From: Planctomycetaceae bacterium
GTDB lineage: Bacteria > Planctomycetota > Planctomycetia > Pirellulales > Pirellulaceae
DNA length: 14,000 nucleotides
Assembly (NCBI GenBank): GCA_018658605.1
Contig: JABHUV010000108.1
Span: forward strand, 1 to 14,000
Reading direction: 5' to 3'
Each line of letters opens with the position of its first letter. Position 1 is the stretch's first letter. Shown here one piece after another: positions 1 to 8,210 of the stretch. The translations under genes and the position numbers were made by a program. The notes beneath the pieces are model-generated. The model was given only the letters and a program-made list of their open reading frames with translations, was not told the origin of the DNA and searched no databases.

Positions 1-726
1 CAGAGTCGCGACGGTAAAGCAGGTGGTGGATTTTGTACTGCTTTTAGCACAGTCGGCATGCCATATATCTACGCCAACTTTAAAGGGACTCGAGCTGATG
101 TCCAAGTTTTCACTCACGAAATGGGACACGCTTTTCAGTGCTACATGAGTCGCCAGCAACCGTGGTTTGATTACCTCTGGCCAACCTATGAATCATGTGA
201 GATTCACTCCATGTCTCTCGAGATGCTATGTTACCCACAAATGAACATGTTCTTTGGCGACGGTGCCGACGATTTCCGCCACATTGACCTCGCGAGCACA
301 CTGACGTTTCTACCCTACGGTGTTACCGTCGACGAATTCCAGCACTTAGTTTATGCCAAACCACAAGCCAGTCGTAAAGAACGTCACGAAATGTGGAAAC
401 AACTTGAATCCACCTATGAGCCCTATTTGGACTATGGTGATTTGCCACACGTGAGCAGCGGTGGACGGTGGCAAGAAAAACAACACATTTTCCGCTCACC
501 ATTCTATTACATCGATTACACTTTGGCGCAAACCTGCGCGTTACAATTTTGGATCAAAGCCGAAGAGAATCGAGAACAAGCGATGCAAGATTACGTGGCA
601 TTGTGCAAACGTGGCGGCGAAGCACCATTTCAAGAATTGGTGGCCAGTGCCCAACTTATCAGCCCATTCCAAGAAGGTTGTTTACGAGATGTTGTGACCC
701 ACAGTCGTCAGGTACTAGGCCTATAA
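1..726 (+). CDS. M3-family zinc oligoendopeptidase, C-terminal part (5' end outside window)
   Basis: The reading frame is open from base 1 and ends with TAA at 724-726, so about 241 C-terminal residues are present. The upstream ATG at 58 is internal, because conserved-looking sequence runs into it from the window edge. The zinc site HEMGH is encoded at 115-129. It is followed by CEIHSMSLE, whose Glu (codon 199-201) fits the third zinc ligand of M3 metallopeptidases. A later SPFYYIDYTLAQ segment (about 499-534) matches the conserved Tyr-rich substrate-side segment of the PepF/Pz-peptidase branch. Family members are cytoplasmic enzymes of roughly 560-600 residues that cut short peptides, so more than half of this one lies upstream. 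A signal peptide or the true start cannot be judged. The next gene starts 51 bases downstream, and no terminator is visible between them. The family call is firm; the subgroup is inferred. Confidence 0.93.
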   Translation, partial: QSRDGKAGGGFCTAFSTVGMPYIYANFKGTRADVQVFTHEMGHAFQCYMSRQQPWFDYLWPTYESCEIHSMSLEMLCYPQMNMFFGDGADDFRHIDLASTLTFLPYGVTVDEFQHLVYAKPQASRKERHEMWKQLESTYEPYLDYGDLPHVSSGGRWQEKQHIFRSPFYYIDYTLAQTCALQFWIKAEENREQAMQDYVALCKRGGEAPFQELVASAQLISPFQEGCLRDVVTHSRQVLGL

Positions 727-777
727 TATTAGGTGTGCGAAGGCAATGCTCAGATTATAGATACCCAGGGGTTAACT

Positions 778-2043
778 ATGAAGTTTCGACTCTCGCCCAT
801 TACCATAGCAATGGTGGTTGTACTGTTGACCATTTCAACGGCCATGGCCTGCCTTTGGGATACAGATACTCTGGTTCAAGAACGTGCGAAATTCCCCTCG
901 ACACTGGAATTGATCGCTGGCAAATTCCCGCGTCATAGTCCTGCGTTCTACCAGTGGCGAATCGCTGACCGCCAAGCCAAGCTTGATAGCGGCGATGACC
1001 AAGCCAGTTATTATGACGACATTGCCGTTGCTTACGACAAGCTAAGGCAAGACGACCAAGCGATTGAGTGGATGCATAAGAAAGCGACAAAATTCAATGA
1101 CAGTGCTGACGTTCGCTATAAGACTGCCGCCAACCTAGGAACATTCTACTTACACTCACGGCAACTCGACAAAGGTATCGAACAGCTAGAACTTGCCCTC
1201 AAGCTAAATCCCAACGCTCACTTTGGCCGAGAACGGTATCAGTTATATCTGGCAAAGTATATTAAATTACGCTTAACAAATGGTCACCTCCAAGATGGAA
1301 AACTCTTACTCCCTTTACGATATGACCGTGAGCATGATTCCCAAAGATCTGACCTTGAAACCGATTCATCACAAAGTAAAGATCAAGTGCATCCTCACAA
1401 ACAAGTTCGCCATTTTGGATCTGCTGTCGCCTATTTTGACGACGGTACGTACCGACAAATCGATGAAAAACAAACAGCCGATGCGGTCAAGGGTATTATG
1501 GGAATGATGCGATTCGGTCATTACGATTCACCCGTGCTGCTCGAATGTATGGGGGATTTATTGAGTGAAACAAGTAGTGTCAATCAAAATTCCGCGTACA
1601 CAATTGCTGCTCGCGCGTACATGCGGGCGGCCGATTTACTGCCGCAAGAAGATGAGGCGTCGCGCAACAGATATCATAAACTGATAAAGCACGTGATGCA
1701 CTATAAGGAAAACGTAGATCACCAAGACATCCGCCGCTATCTAGAACTAGAACTTGCAGAAGCCAAAAAATACTACGCACAAATCGTGGCGGATGAAGAA
1801 CTGTGGATATCGCAAAATGCTGATGTCGACGCGCTCTTTCAGGCCAAGTATTTTGCTAGCAGCGATGCCCAATTTGCATTGCGTAACTACCCCGGCGACC
1901 AACCAGTCATAAACAGCGGCCACAAACTTGCAGAGGTAGTGATATTCATTGCTATTGCACTCTTGTTATTCGCATCCATATGTCTTTACTTTCTCCGACG
2001 ATTCTTGAAAAAAATCGCATCTCGAACGACCAATGAAGTCTAA
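778..2043 (+). CDS. Exported TPR-type protein with C-terminal membrane anchor
   Basis: This encodes 421 residues of unknown specific function. I chose ATG 778 over the upstream in-frame GTG 733. AGGGG at 767-771 lies 6 bases before it, and the protein then opens with a signal peptide (MKFRLSPITI, hydrophobic to about residue 24, likely cleaved after AMA). The mature N-terminus, CLWDTDTL followed by FPSTLELIAGKFPRHSP, has the look of a conserved block. I recall similar beginnings in planctomycete TPR proteins. TPR-like helices cover about residues 78-150 (DDIAVAYDKLRQDDQAI, then NLGTFYLHSRQLDKGIEQL). A strong transmembrane helix near 385-406 is followed by a basic tail (RRFLKKI). I infer an extracytoplasmic repeat domain tethered to a membrane and serving as a protein-binding scaffold. 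The Cys after AMA could suggest a lipoprotein, but the lipobox is poor. Confidence 0.85.
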   Translation: MKFRLSPITIAMVVVLLTISTAMACLWDTDTLVQERAKFPSTLELIAGKFPRHSPAFYQWRIADRQAKLDSGDDQASYYDDIAVAYDKLRQDDQAIEWMHKKATKFNDSADVRYKTAANLGTFYLHSRQLDKGIEQLELALKLNPNAHFGRERYQLYLAKYIKLRLTNGHLQDGKLLLPLRYDREHDSQRSDLETDSSQSKDQVHPHKQVRHFGSAVAYFDDGTYRQIDEKQTADAVKGIMGMMRFGHYDSPVLLECMGDLLSETSSVNQNSAYTIAARAYMRAADLLPQEDEASRNRYHKLIKHVMHYKENVDHQDIRRYLELELAEAKKYYAQIVADEELWISQNADVDALFQAKYFASSDAQFALRNYPGDQPVINSGHKLAEVVIFIAIALLLFASICLYFLRRFLKKIASRTTNEV

Positions 2044-2068
2044 TAAACTCCCACATCACGAATCTATC

Positions 2069-2098
2069 TGGACGTAAAAACTGTAATCGACCTATACT
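2069..2098 (+). promoter_or_regulatory. Candidate sigma-70 promoter for the 2197-5867 gene group
   Basis: TGGACG at 2069-2074 and TATACT at 2093-2098 are separated by 18 bases in the 153-base gap after the TPR gene. Transcription would start near 2105, leaving a leader of about 90 bases. The -35 is imperfect, so this is a candidate only. I see no other gene or strong hairpin in the gap. Confidence 0.35.
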
Positions 2099-2196
2099 AC
2101 GGTGCTCGCAGAAACAACAAATTCCTAGAACAACGTATTAACAATATCAGTCACTATTGGATGTTGTCATAAATATCCAAACTGCGGAGTTTCTCT

Positions 2197-4122
2197 ATGA
2201 AACGGCATTACAACCCCCCAGCGCTGACCCTGTTTTTTACCTCTATCAGCATGGTCAGTATCATTCTGCCCAACATTGCTCTGGGGCAAACCACTCGTAC
2301 TAATGATGAAACGCAATCAGTATTAGTCGACAAAACGACTCCGTCAACAAATACGACCAAGGCTGCTGACGAAACAAATGATAATACCGCAACAACTTCC
2401 TTCGTATTCCAAGGTAGTCGTTTTCAGGGTGTTATGCCGGGCGTCACAGCCAATTCACAAATCGTAGAGCTCTTAGGGGAGCCGCGCGCTAAAATTGAAA
2501 CGGGCGGGCGAGTTGTCAATGTATATGCAATTGAACCGTATGACCGAGTTGGAATTGTACTGCGAGGGGATATCGCGGACTCGATTCACTTACACTACAA
2601 ACAACCGGTAAACTTAAAGCAAGCAGCCTCTGAATTAGGACTTGACCCTACCACTGCGGTTACTCAAACCACATCAGCGCCCCACGAGTTCTTACTGACT
2701 TGGCCCGATGAAGGAATATCGCTGCACTTCCAACGTAGCGAGGGTATTGACTTAGTTTCTCGTGTGGCCTTCACTACAGCACAGCCTGATGCGTTCTTAT
2801 TGCGAGGTCTCAATCGGCAGTGGCGCAATTACAACGGAGCATTGCATGATGCCCGAGCGGTACAAAGTCTAGATCCCCGTCGTGAAGAAGCTTATCGACT
2901 GGAGGCACAAGTCGCCTTGCGAATGGGACAGACAGTCGTTGCAAAAAAAGCGATCGCGGAAGCACTCGCGGTAACCTCTGTCACCATCGATCTATTGTTA
3001 CTACAAGTTCAAGTCGCTACAACTGCCAAGGAACTAGACGGATTAATACTGCAAATTCGAGCAATCCGTAATGATGTTCAACTACCTTCACTCACGCGTG
3101 CTAAAGCAGCTTTTGCGATGGGCGAAATCAATACCAAACTATCATCACCTAATTACAAACAAGCGTTTGGTTTTCACAGCGAAGCAAACCAACGAGCAAG
3201 AGAACTTTTGAAAAGCTCCGAATTAGCAGAACAATTCGGTGGCTTGGAGTTAATGGTCAACGCCCATCTGGCAATCGCTCATGATATTGCCTACGGCGAG
3301 TACACCACCGAAGAAAAGAATAGAGCGGTCCCAAAATGGATTGAGCTTAGTTGGAAATTCACTGCACACCTCTTAGCAAACAATTACCACGATCAAGCAT
3401 TAGGCCTCGATGTCTGCCGTTCTTCTTTGGAATTGTTGAGAAAACTGGACAAAAGCGTCCCACTGGAAGTGTGGGAAGACCGTATCACCCAACAGGCCGC
3501 TAATGTTTTGAAACTCAAAGATACCTCCACCGAGTTTATTAACCATATGAGATGGCAACAAGCAATGGCACTTTATCACGCCACAATCATTGCCCGCCAA
3601 GGTAAAGATGGGGACCGTGTTCAGCAACTCGGCCTAACTGCCTATCAGTTATTTAGAGGACCGTTAGCCGCGAACACAAAAACCGACTACTGGAATTCGA
3701 CTCCCACCAAAGCAGCCATCATCGGACTTTGCTATACGCTGGGTTCCGTTGAAGCAATCGACAATCTAGATCACGTCAAGGCGATTCAATGGTACGACCA
3801 GGCTCTGCAATATCTCGACACCCCTAATATTCAACAGTTTGCAACAAAACATTCGACCAAACAATTAGCCGGTTTGGGTTGGCATGGTGAGCGGCTCGTA
3901 AGTATGGGGCTGTCCTATTGGTCAACGGGAAATAAAACCCAAGGGCTGCGTTTGACGCAACAGGGAATCGCTTGGATTGAAACAGCCGTCCGTGACCATG
4001 ACTTTCCCAATCATCACCTGAAAATTCCATACAGTAATCTAGCGGTAATGACCAAGTCATTAGAGCAGCGCCAAGACATCCAAAACATCGCCAACGGCAA
4101 CGAGAATTCCAAACAACGCTAA
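2197..4122 (+). CDS. Exported tetratricopeptide-like repeat protein, unknown function
   Basis: This encodes 641 residues. ATG 2197 has CGGAG at 2185-2189 in register. A signal peptide is clear: basic MKRH, a hydrophobic core to about residue 27, and likely cleavage after ALG at residue 30. A Thr/Asn-rich low-complexity linker (about 31-68) follows. A small domain (about 70-195, with RFQGVMPGVTANSQIVELLGEP) has the feel of a compact alpha/beta module. The remainder is helical repeats: NGALHDARAVQSLDPRREEAYRLE near 213-236 is TPR-like, and a further TPR-like helix pair (VKAIQWYDQALQYLD) sits near the C-terminus. There is no C-terminal membrane segment, so it is probably soluble outside the cytoplasm or held by partners. 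It precedes fxsA by 35 bases. With the upstream TPR gene it forms a pair of exported repeat proteins, which suggests, but does not show, a common envelope-associated task. I do not recognise a specific function. Confidence 0.85.
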   Translation: MKRHYNPPALTLFFTSISMVSIILPNIALGQTTRTNDETQSVLVDKTTPSTNTTKAADETNDNTATTSFVFQGSRFQGVMPGVTANSQIVELLGEPRAKIETGGRVVNVYAIEPYDRVGIVLRGDIADSIHLHYKQPVNLKQAASELGLDPTTAVTQTTSAPHEFLLTWPDEGISLHFQRSEGIDLVSRVAFTTAQPDAFLLRGLNRQWRNYNGALHDARAVQSLDPRREEAYRLEAQVALRMGQTVVAKKAIAEALAVTSVTIDLLLLQVQVATTAKELDGLILQIRAIRNDVQLPSLTRAKAAFAMGEINTKLSSPNYKQAFGFHSEANQRARELLKSSELAEQFGGLELMVNAHLAIAHDIAYGEYTTEEKNRAVPKWIELSWKFTAHLLANNYHDQALGLDVCRSSLELLRKLDKSVPLEVWEDRITQQAANVLKLKDTSTEFINHMRWQQAMALYHATIIARQGKDGDRVQQLGLTAYQLFRGPLAANTKTDYWNSTPTKAAIIGLCYTLGSVEAIDNLDHVKAIQWYDQALQYLDTPNIQQFATKHSTKQLAGLGWHGERLVSMGLSYWSTGNKTQGLRLTQQGIAWIETAVRDHDFPNHHLKIPYSNLAVMTKSLEQRQDIQNIANGNENSKQR

Positions 4123-4157
4123 CGTTAATTCACGACCGCGCTGGTACGATAGCCACT

Positions 4158-4673
4158 ATGAGACTCTTTAGCTTTCTATTGATGGTGTTCGTTTTTACGA
4201 CACTCACGGAACTTTACTTATTAATAGAAGTCAGCAATGAAATTGGCTGGCTCAACACCATTGCCTGGACAATTCTAACAGGTGTGGCGGGTAGTTGGTT
4301 AGCTCGACACGAAGGCTATCGAACACTGGCCACCATCCGCGGTGAAATGTCCCAAATGCGAATGCCAACGGACGCTCTATTGGATGCTGGTTTAATCCTA
4401 TTTTCCGGCGGACTATTAATCACTCCTGGGTTCTTAACCGATGCCGTCGGGTTTAGTTTACTCATACCGTTCACTCGGGCTGGATATCGCAGACTGTTAG
4501 CTAAGTGGGTCAAGTCTAAATTCCATTTCGGGAACTTTCAAACACAATCCGGATTTCCAAACAGCCATTCTTCGCAACGGCAGTGGGACAACGTGGTCGA
4601 TGGTGAAGTTCTACCGGCCGATGCCACGAACGATGAATATGATATTATCGATGTCGAAATCGACGATGAATGA
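4158..4673 (+). CDS. fxsA: FxsA-family cytoplasmic membrane protein
   Basis: This encodes 171 residues, in the family size range. The hydrophobic pattern and landmark residues fit FxsA: an N-terminal helix ending ELYLLIEV (about 3-25), a second helix near 31-49 (WLNTIAWTILTGVAGSWLAR), then ARHEGYRT and a hydrophobic pair around LLITPGFLTDAVGFSLLIPF (86-105). The LxxPGFxTD motif is the family signature. In E. coli, FxsA is a small inner-membrane protein whose overproduction relieves exclusion of phage T7 by the F plasmid; its normal job is unknown. The C-terminal 25-30 residues are strongly acidic (DGEVLP, then DEYDIIDVEIDDE) and probably cytoplasmic. There is no convincing ribosome-binding site before ATG 4158, so translation may be coupled to the gene 35 bases upstream. 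Confidence 0.9.
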   Translation: MRLFSFLLMVFVFTTLTELYLLIEVSNEIGWLNTIAWTILTGVAGSWLARHEGYRTLATIRGEMSQMRMPTDALLDAGLILFSGGLLITPGFLTDAVGFSLLIPFTRAGYRRLLAKWVKSKFHFGNFQTQSGFPNSHSSQRQWDNVVDGEVLPADATNDEYDIIDVEIDDE

Positions 4674-4709
4674 TCAGACTAAACAGTCGCTAATGAATAC
4701 GGATGGGAA

Positions 4710-5867
4710 TTGAAAATCCTGAACTCACAAACAACGTTCACTCAAGTGACTCCCGTAGGCCGAGCAGCGATCGCCACCATCATCGTGAGTGGGCCTAATG
4801 CCATCAACATCGTTGCTAATTTTTTTGAATCAGCCTCAAAAAAAATTCTTGCGGAGGTACCCGTTAACAAAATTTTGTTTGGCAAGTGGCAGGCTCCTCT
4901 CACAGTTGCCGAAGATTTGGTCGTCTGCCTACGTGAAATCGACGTAGTTGAAATACACTGTCACGGCGGCACTGCAGCATCTGACTCTATCTCCGCATGT
5001 CTTCAATCTCGCGGTTGCGTTGAAACATCTTGGCATCAACAATCGTTCAATCACTGCGATGATTCAGCGTATTGTCAGGACGTTTGGAAACTAGTTCCGT
5101 TAACAACTACTGTGGCTACGGCTCAAATCGCTCTACGGCATGCCACAGGAGAAATTGATCGACTGCTGGATGATGTACGGCAAGAGATAAGCAGCGGCGA
5201 ATTAGCTTCAGCGGCTGAACTGTTGCAGCCCTATATTAGTACCTATGAACTGGGCAGACATATTATCGATCCGTTTATTGTCGTTATTGCTGGCAGGCCC
5301 AATGCGGGTAAAAGTAGCCTGCTCAATACAATGATTGGTGTTGATCGCTCAATCGTCAATCAACAGGCAGGCACCACGCGAGATGTACTGCAGTACAAAA
5401 CCATGCTCAACGGCTGGGCCGTCTCGTTTTGGGACACCGCCGGAATACGCACAGACGCTCAGGCACTAGAGCAACTGGGTATCACTAAAGCCGAGCAAGC
5501 TGTAGCCACAGCCGACCTCGTGATTTGGGTACACGATGTGACTGAAAATTGGCAATCGCAAGTCGCGCCGATCGAACGAGAACTAGCCGGCATTAATTAT
5601 TTAGTTGTGATCAATAAAACGGATATCCAACAAGCCGGAGATGATTTACCCTTGCACGTTGCTGTATCCGCTAAGACTGGTGAGGGGATAGATGAGTTAT
5701 CGGAGAAAATCGTTGAGCGATTGATTGGCGATTGCGAGGATCATCAATCTCGACCGATGCTATTGACCAAGTCGATGGACGATTCATTTAAGCATTGGTT
5801 TGACCAACTCAAGGCAAATAAAATCCCCAACGATTTATCACCGCTAGACCCAACAGATCATTCGTGA
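4710..5867 (+). CDS. Reduced MnmE (TrmE)-like GTPase
   Basis: This encodes 385 residues, against about 450-470 for MnmE. The start is TTG 4710, with GGATGGG at 4701-4707 just ahead. No in-frame ATG lies between it and the stop at 4680, and the protein begins right at the family N-terminus (TPVGRAAIATIIVSGPNA). The N-terminal domain keeps VEIHCHGG (80-87). After this the GEF-x-RAFLN segment of the folate/helical domain is missing. The G domain is intact: GRPNAGKSS (195-203, with the Asn that binds K+ in MnmE), AGTTRD (220-225), DTAG (242-245), NKTD (302-305) and SAKTGEG (320-326). The C-terminus stops about 60 residues after G5, without the second helical half and without the Cys-x-Gly-Lys end needed for tRNA wobble-uridine modification in MnmE. 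It therefore probably hydrolyses GTP but may not modify tRNA. An RNA- or ribosome-associated switch role is an inference. Its end overlaps the convergent coaX end by 10 bases. Confidence 0.88.
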   Translation: MKILNSQTTFTQVTPVGRAAIATIIVSGPNAINIVANFFESASKKILAEVPVNKILFGKWQAPLTVAEDLVVCLREIDVVEIHCHGGTAASDSISACLQSRGCVETSWHQQSFNHCDDSAYCQDVWKLVPLTTTVATAQIALRHATGEIDRLLDDVRQEISSGELASAAELLQPYISTYELGRHIIDPFIVVIAGRPNAGKSSLLNTMIGVDRSIVNQQAGTTRDVLQYKTMLNGWAVSFWDTAGIRTDAQALEQLGITKAEQAVATADLVIWVHDVTENWQSQVAPIERELAGINYLVVINKTDIQQAGDDLPLHVAVSAKTGEGIDELSEKIVERLIGDCEDHQSRPMLLTKSMDDSFKHWFDQLKANKIPNDLSPLDPTDHS

Positions 5868-6649
5868 ACCAAAACATTCTGCGCAACGTGAATAATCCCA
5901 CGTAAACAGAGATGGTCCATTGTAGAAACATCGAACGGCAAGTTTGACACCAGGTCAGAATCAGCACCATCGACAATTAAATGTGCTCCCGACCCTAGAA
6001 TTTTTTGCTGCCGCTTAACCACCGCTTCGATTGCTCCAATAAGTCCCCACACCAAGCCACCCTTAATGGCATCCTGCGTACAGGTCCCAATGACCTGTGG
6101 AAGTCCTTGAAGATCAGAAATATTAACCTCAACTGCAGGTAATCGATCGGTGTGATTCGCTAATGCATGCGAACTTAGGTAAATGCCCGGCATAATAACT
6201 CCACCTAAAAATGCACCCTCAGCCGTTACTGCGTCAACGGTTACAGCAGTGCCAATGTCCACCACGACCACGGGAAGTGGATTCGCGAGAGCGACCATTG
6301 CACCAAGAGCTGATAAGAGTCGGTCAACGCCAACCTGTTCCACGTCCACTGCTGATAAATCCAGGGGTATGTGTTGGTGATTTAATATCGTTCGTTTTTT
6401 TGGTATTGTCTGGTCATCTAGCCATTGCACAACACAATCTAAACTGGATTGATTGACGCTTGCTAAGAACCACTGAGTTTCAACTGGACAGGAGCCTAAG
6501 AAATCCAACCACTGCGTATTACCAATATCTTCAAGTTCGAATTTGGCAACCGGAGTATCCTGGAGATCTAGTGGAGTTTGTACGTCCGTAAGCACAGCAG
6601 CTTTGATAAAGCTGTTTCCAATATCAACGGCAACGACACTATGACCCAT
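5858..6649 (-). CDS. coaX: Type III pantothenate kinase
   Basis: This encodes 263 residues, the usual size. CoaX phosphorylates pantothenate with ATP in the cytoplasm, the first step of coenzyme A synthesis, and is not inhibited by CoA. The visible motifs occur in family order: DIGNSFIK (9-16, phosphate binding), GVDR (107-110, pantothenate site), DIGTAVTVD (131-139, containing the second catalytic-site Asp), GGVIMPG (149-155) and GTCTQDAIKGG (188-198). The late segment that is usually TGG is VDGAD here (226-230), a mild departure. ATG 6649 lies only 10 bases after the obgE stop on the same strand, so the two are very likely co-transcribed and perhaps translationally coupled; the ribosome-binding site is weak. 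The gene ends convergently inside the MnmE-like gene. Confidence 0.94.
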   Translation of the reverse strand: MGHSVVAVDIGNSFIKAAVLTDVQTPLDLQDTPVAKFELEDIGNTQWLDFLGSCPVETQWFLASVNQSSLDCVVQWLDDQTIPKKRTILNHQHIPLDLSAVDVEQVGVDRLLSALGAMVALANPLPVVVVDIGTAVTVDAVTAEGAFLGGVIMPGIYLSSHALANHTDRLPAVEVNISDLQGLPQVIGTCTQDAIKGGLVWGLIGAIEAVVKRQQKILGSGAHLIVDGADSDLVSNLPFDVSTMDHLCLRGIIHVAQNVLVHE

Positions 6650-6659
6650 CTTGACCAGC

Positions 6660-7667
6660 CTAGCCTTCCTGAGATGCTTGAGATTCCTTGATCGTATCAG
6701 CGATACGGTTCGTCAACTCATTGAGTCCTTGGCCGGTAACTGCTGAAATCAGCATCACTTTCTGATCGATCTCAGATTGCAACTGTTGTTGTAACTCCTC
6801 AGAGCCTGGTAGTTCTGCTTTCGTAACAACAACGATCATCGGACGTTGACCAAGTTGTTCGTTATATTCGACAAGCTCTTGTTGAATCGCATAAAAATTT
6901 TCTAGTGGATCTGTGCCATCCATCGGAGCAGGCTCGACAAGATGTACCAAAATACCTGCTCGTTCAATATGTTTGAGAAATTCATGTCCCAGTCCAATGC
7001 CTTGTGCGGCACCTTCAATCAAACCGGGGATATCCGCCACTACGAATGACCGTTCCCAATCAAGGATGACTTGTCCGAGATTTGGTTTCTTCGTCGTAAA
7101 AGGATAGTCGGCGATCTCAGGTTGAGCTTTGGTAATCCGACTAAGCAGCGTGCTCTTACCAGCGTTAGGTTTTCCGACGAGTCCAACGTCAGCGATGACT
7201 TTCAGTTCCAAGGTAACCCTTCGCGTTTCGCCATCGCGGCCGGGAGTCGATTTGCGGGGAACCTGATGGATTGATGATTTAAAACGCGTGTTACCTTTGC
7301 CTCCATAGCCACCTTTAGCAATGACACAGCGATCACCTTCGTTCACGAGATCCTTGATAACGTAATCATCATTAGCGTCAAGGATGATTGTCCCAGGAGG
7401 CACTAGAATTATGAGTCCTTCCCCATCACGGCCTCGTTTATTTTTACTACTACCGTGCTTTCCACGTCCCGCTTTCCATAATTTACGGTGGGCAAAAGCC
7501 GTTAAGCTGTTGACGCCTTCCTGGGCAACAATTTCGATGTCGCCGCCATGTCCACCATCGCCACCGTCAGGGCCACCACGTGGTACATATTTTTCTCGCC
7601 GAAAGCTAACGCACCCATCGCCACCTGCTCCAGCGATCAATTCAATTGTGACTTGGTCAACAAACAC
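6660..7667 (-). CDS. obgE: Obg/CgtA ribosome-assembly GTPase
   Basis: This encodes 335 residues, full length for the short form without a long C-terminal extension. The start is GTG 7667; GGGAG at 7684-7680 lies 12 bases upstream, and the protein begins with the invariant-type MFVDQVTIEL. The glycine-rich Obg fold spans about 1-158 (GAGGDGCVSFRREKYVPRGG, then DGGDGGHGG). The G domain follows: GKPNAGKS (165-172), PFTTKKPNLG (189-198, switch I), DIPGLIEGA (212-220), G4 as TKAE (282-285) and SAVTG (308-312). G4 departs from NKxD at both specificity positions. Obg binds the 50S subunit late in assembly and links GTP and ppGpp status to growth. The gene lies downstream of rpmA, a common pairing, but a strong terminator sits between them, so an own promoter in the short gap or readthrough is needed. 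Confidence 0.96.
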   Translation of the reverse strand: MFVDQVTIELIAGAGGDGCVSFRREKYVPRGGPDGGDGGHGGDIEIVAQEGVNSLTAFAHRKLWKAGRGKHGSSKNKRGRDGEGLIILVPPGTIILDANDDYVIKDLVNEGDRCVIAKGGYGGKGNTRFKSSIHQVPRKSTPGRDGETRRVTLELKVIADVGLVGKPNAGKSTLLSRITKAQPEIADYPFTTKKPNLGQVILDWERSFVVADIPGLIEGAAQGIGLGHEFLKHIERAGILVHLVEPAPMDGTDPLENFYAIQQELVEYNEQLGQRPMIVVVTKAELPGSEELQQQLQSEIDQKVMLISAVTGQGLNELTNRIADTIKESQASQEG

Positions 7668-7716
7668 TGTTTTCTTGATCTCCCAACGGATTCCCTGACT
7701 AGTAACAACCCGCGAT

Positions 7717-7753
7717 AAAAAAAGGGATATCCCCTATTTGTGGAGGACATCCC
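7717..7753 (-). terminator. Intrinsic terminator after rpmA
   Basis: On the - strand, GGGATGTCCTCC and GGGGATATCCC pair with one or two mismatches around a short A/T-rich loop, followed directly by seven T residues (A-run at 7717-7723 on the + strand). It lies 36 bases after the rpmA stop and 50 bases before the obgE start. It should end most rpmA transcripts and separate rpmA from obgE-coaX. Confidence 0.8.
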
Positions 7754-7788
7754 ATGTTTTATAAAGTCTGTGCCAACGTTGCAGTAAC

Positions 7789-8040
7789 TTAATTGTCAGC
7801 TGCAACGACATTAATACGACGACCCTTGCGGTCGAACATAACAACGCCTTCGGTCAATGCAAACAAAGTAAAGTCTTTGCCTTGTCCTACATTGCGACCT
7901 GGGTGAAACTTGTTGCCCACCTGTCGGACGAGGATATTCCCAGCGATGACTCGCTCTCCACCAAACTTTTTCACTCCCCGTCGCTGTGCGTTGGAATCGC
8001 GACCATTACGACTGGAGCCTTGTCCCTTTTTATGAGCCAT
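7789..8040 (-). CDS. rpmA: 50S ribosomal protein L27
   Basis: This encodes 83 residues, the normal L27 size. L27 sits near the peptidyl-transferase centre of the 50S subunit, with its flexible N-terminus reaching the P-site tRNA. The sequence opens [16 protein letters not shown] and continues [32 protein letters not shown] and [10 protein letters not shown], all family hallmarks. ATG 8040 was chosen over the in-frame ATG 8103. TAGGG at 8053-8049 has 8-base spacing to ATG 8040, and the extra 21 residues would mask the conserved N-terminus. There is no N-terminal cleavage extension of the Firmicutes type. The L21 gene rplU, usually immediately upstream, is absent; a 249-base gap and a LysM-protein gene take its place. 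Confidence 0.97.
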   Translation of the reverse strand: MAHKKGQGSSRNGRDSNAQRRGVKKFGGERVIAGNILVRQVGNKFHPGRNVGQGKDFTLFALTEGVVMFDRKGRRINVVAADN

Positions 8041-8104
8041 TATTGCTGCCCTAAAACTAATGCTGTGTTTGTTGATTGTGTCTAATGAAACTGCGAACTT
8101 CATT

Positions 8105-8131
8105 TTTATACCGAGACGCGATTATCGGCAA
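8105..8131 (-). promoter_or_regulatory. Possible rpmA promoter
   Basis: On the - strand, TTGCCG (8131-8126) and TATAAA (8110-8105) are 15 bases apart. Transcription would begin near 8098, leaving a leader of about 60 bases before the L27 start. The spacing is shorter than ideal, so confidence is low. Other weak hexamers exist further upstream in the 8041-8289 gap. Confidence 0.27.
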
Positions 8132-8210
8132 GAGGCATAATCGACAGAAGTTTCTATGGGCAACCAAATTGACCGTTTAAGAATTATGGAAGATTGCCAA
8201 ATTTCAACAT

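Noticed and set aside
733..777. GTG 733 as the start of the first TPR gene
   Set aside because: It would put 15 polar residues before a clean signal peptide and has no ribosome-binding site, while ATG 778 has AGGGG at 6-base spacing.
468..938. A 156-codon frame across the M3 peptidase end
   Set aside because: It overlaps both the peptidase zinc-enzyme frame and the next gene's signal peptide. The composition is unlike a real protein and there is no motif.
7384..7698. A 104-codon frame antisense to obgE
   Set aside because: Its composition, rich in Pro and Ser, is the mirror of the Gly-rich Obg domain. It is a shadow of obgE.
8041..8103. 21-residue N-terminal extension of L27
   Set aside because: The conserved L27 N-terminus begins at [10 protein letters not shown], which has its own TAGGG. 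The extension overlaps the likely promoter/leader and has no family support.
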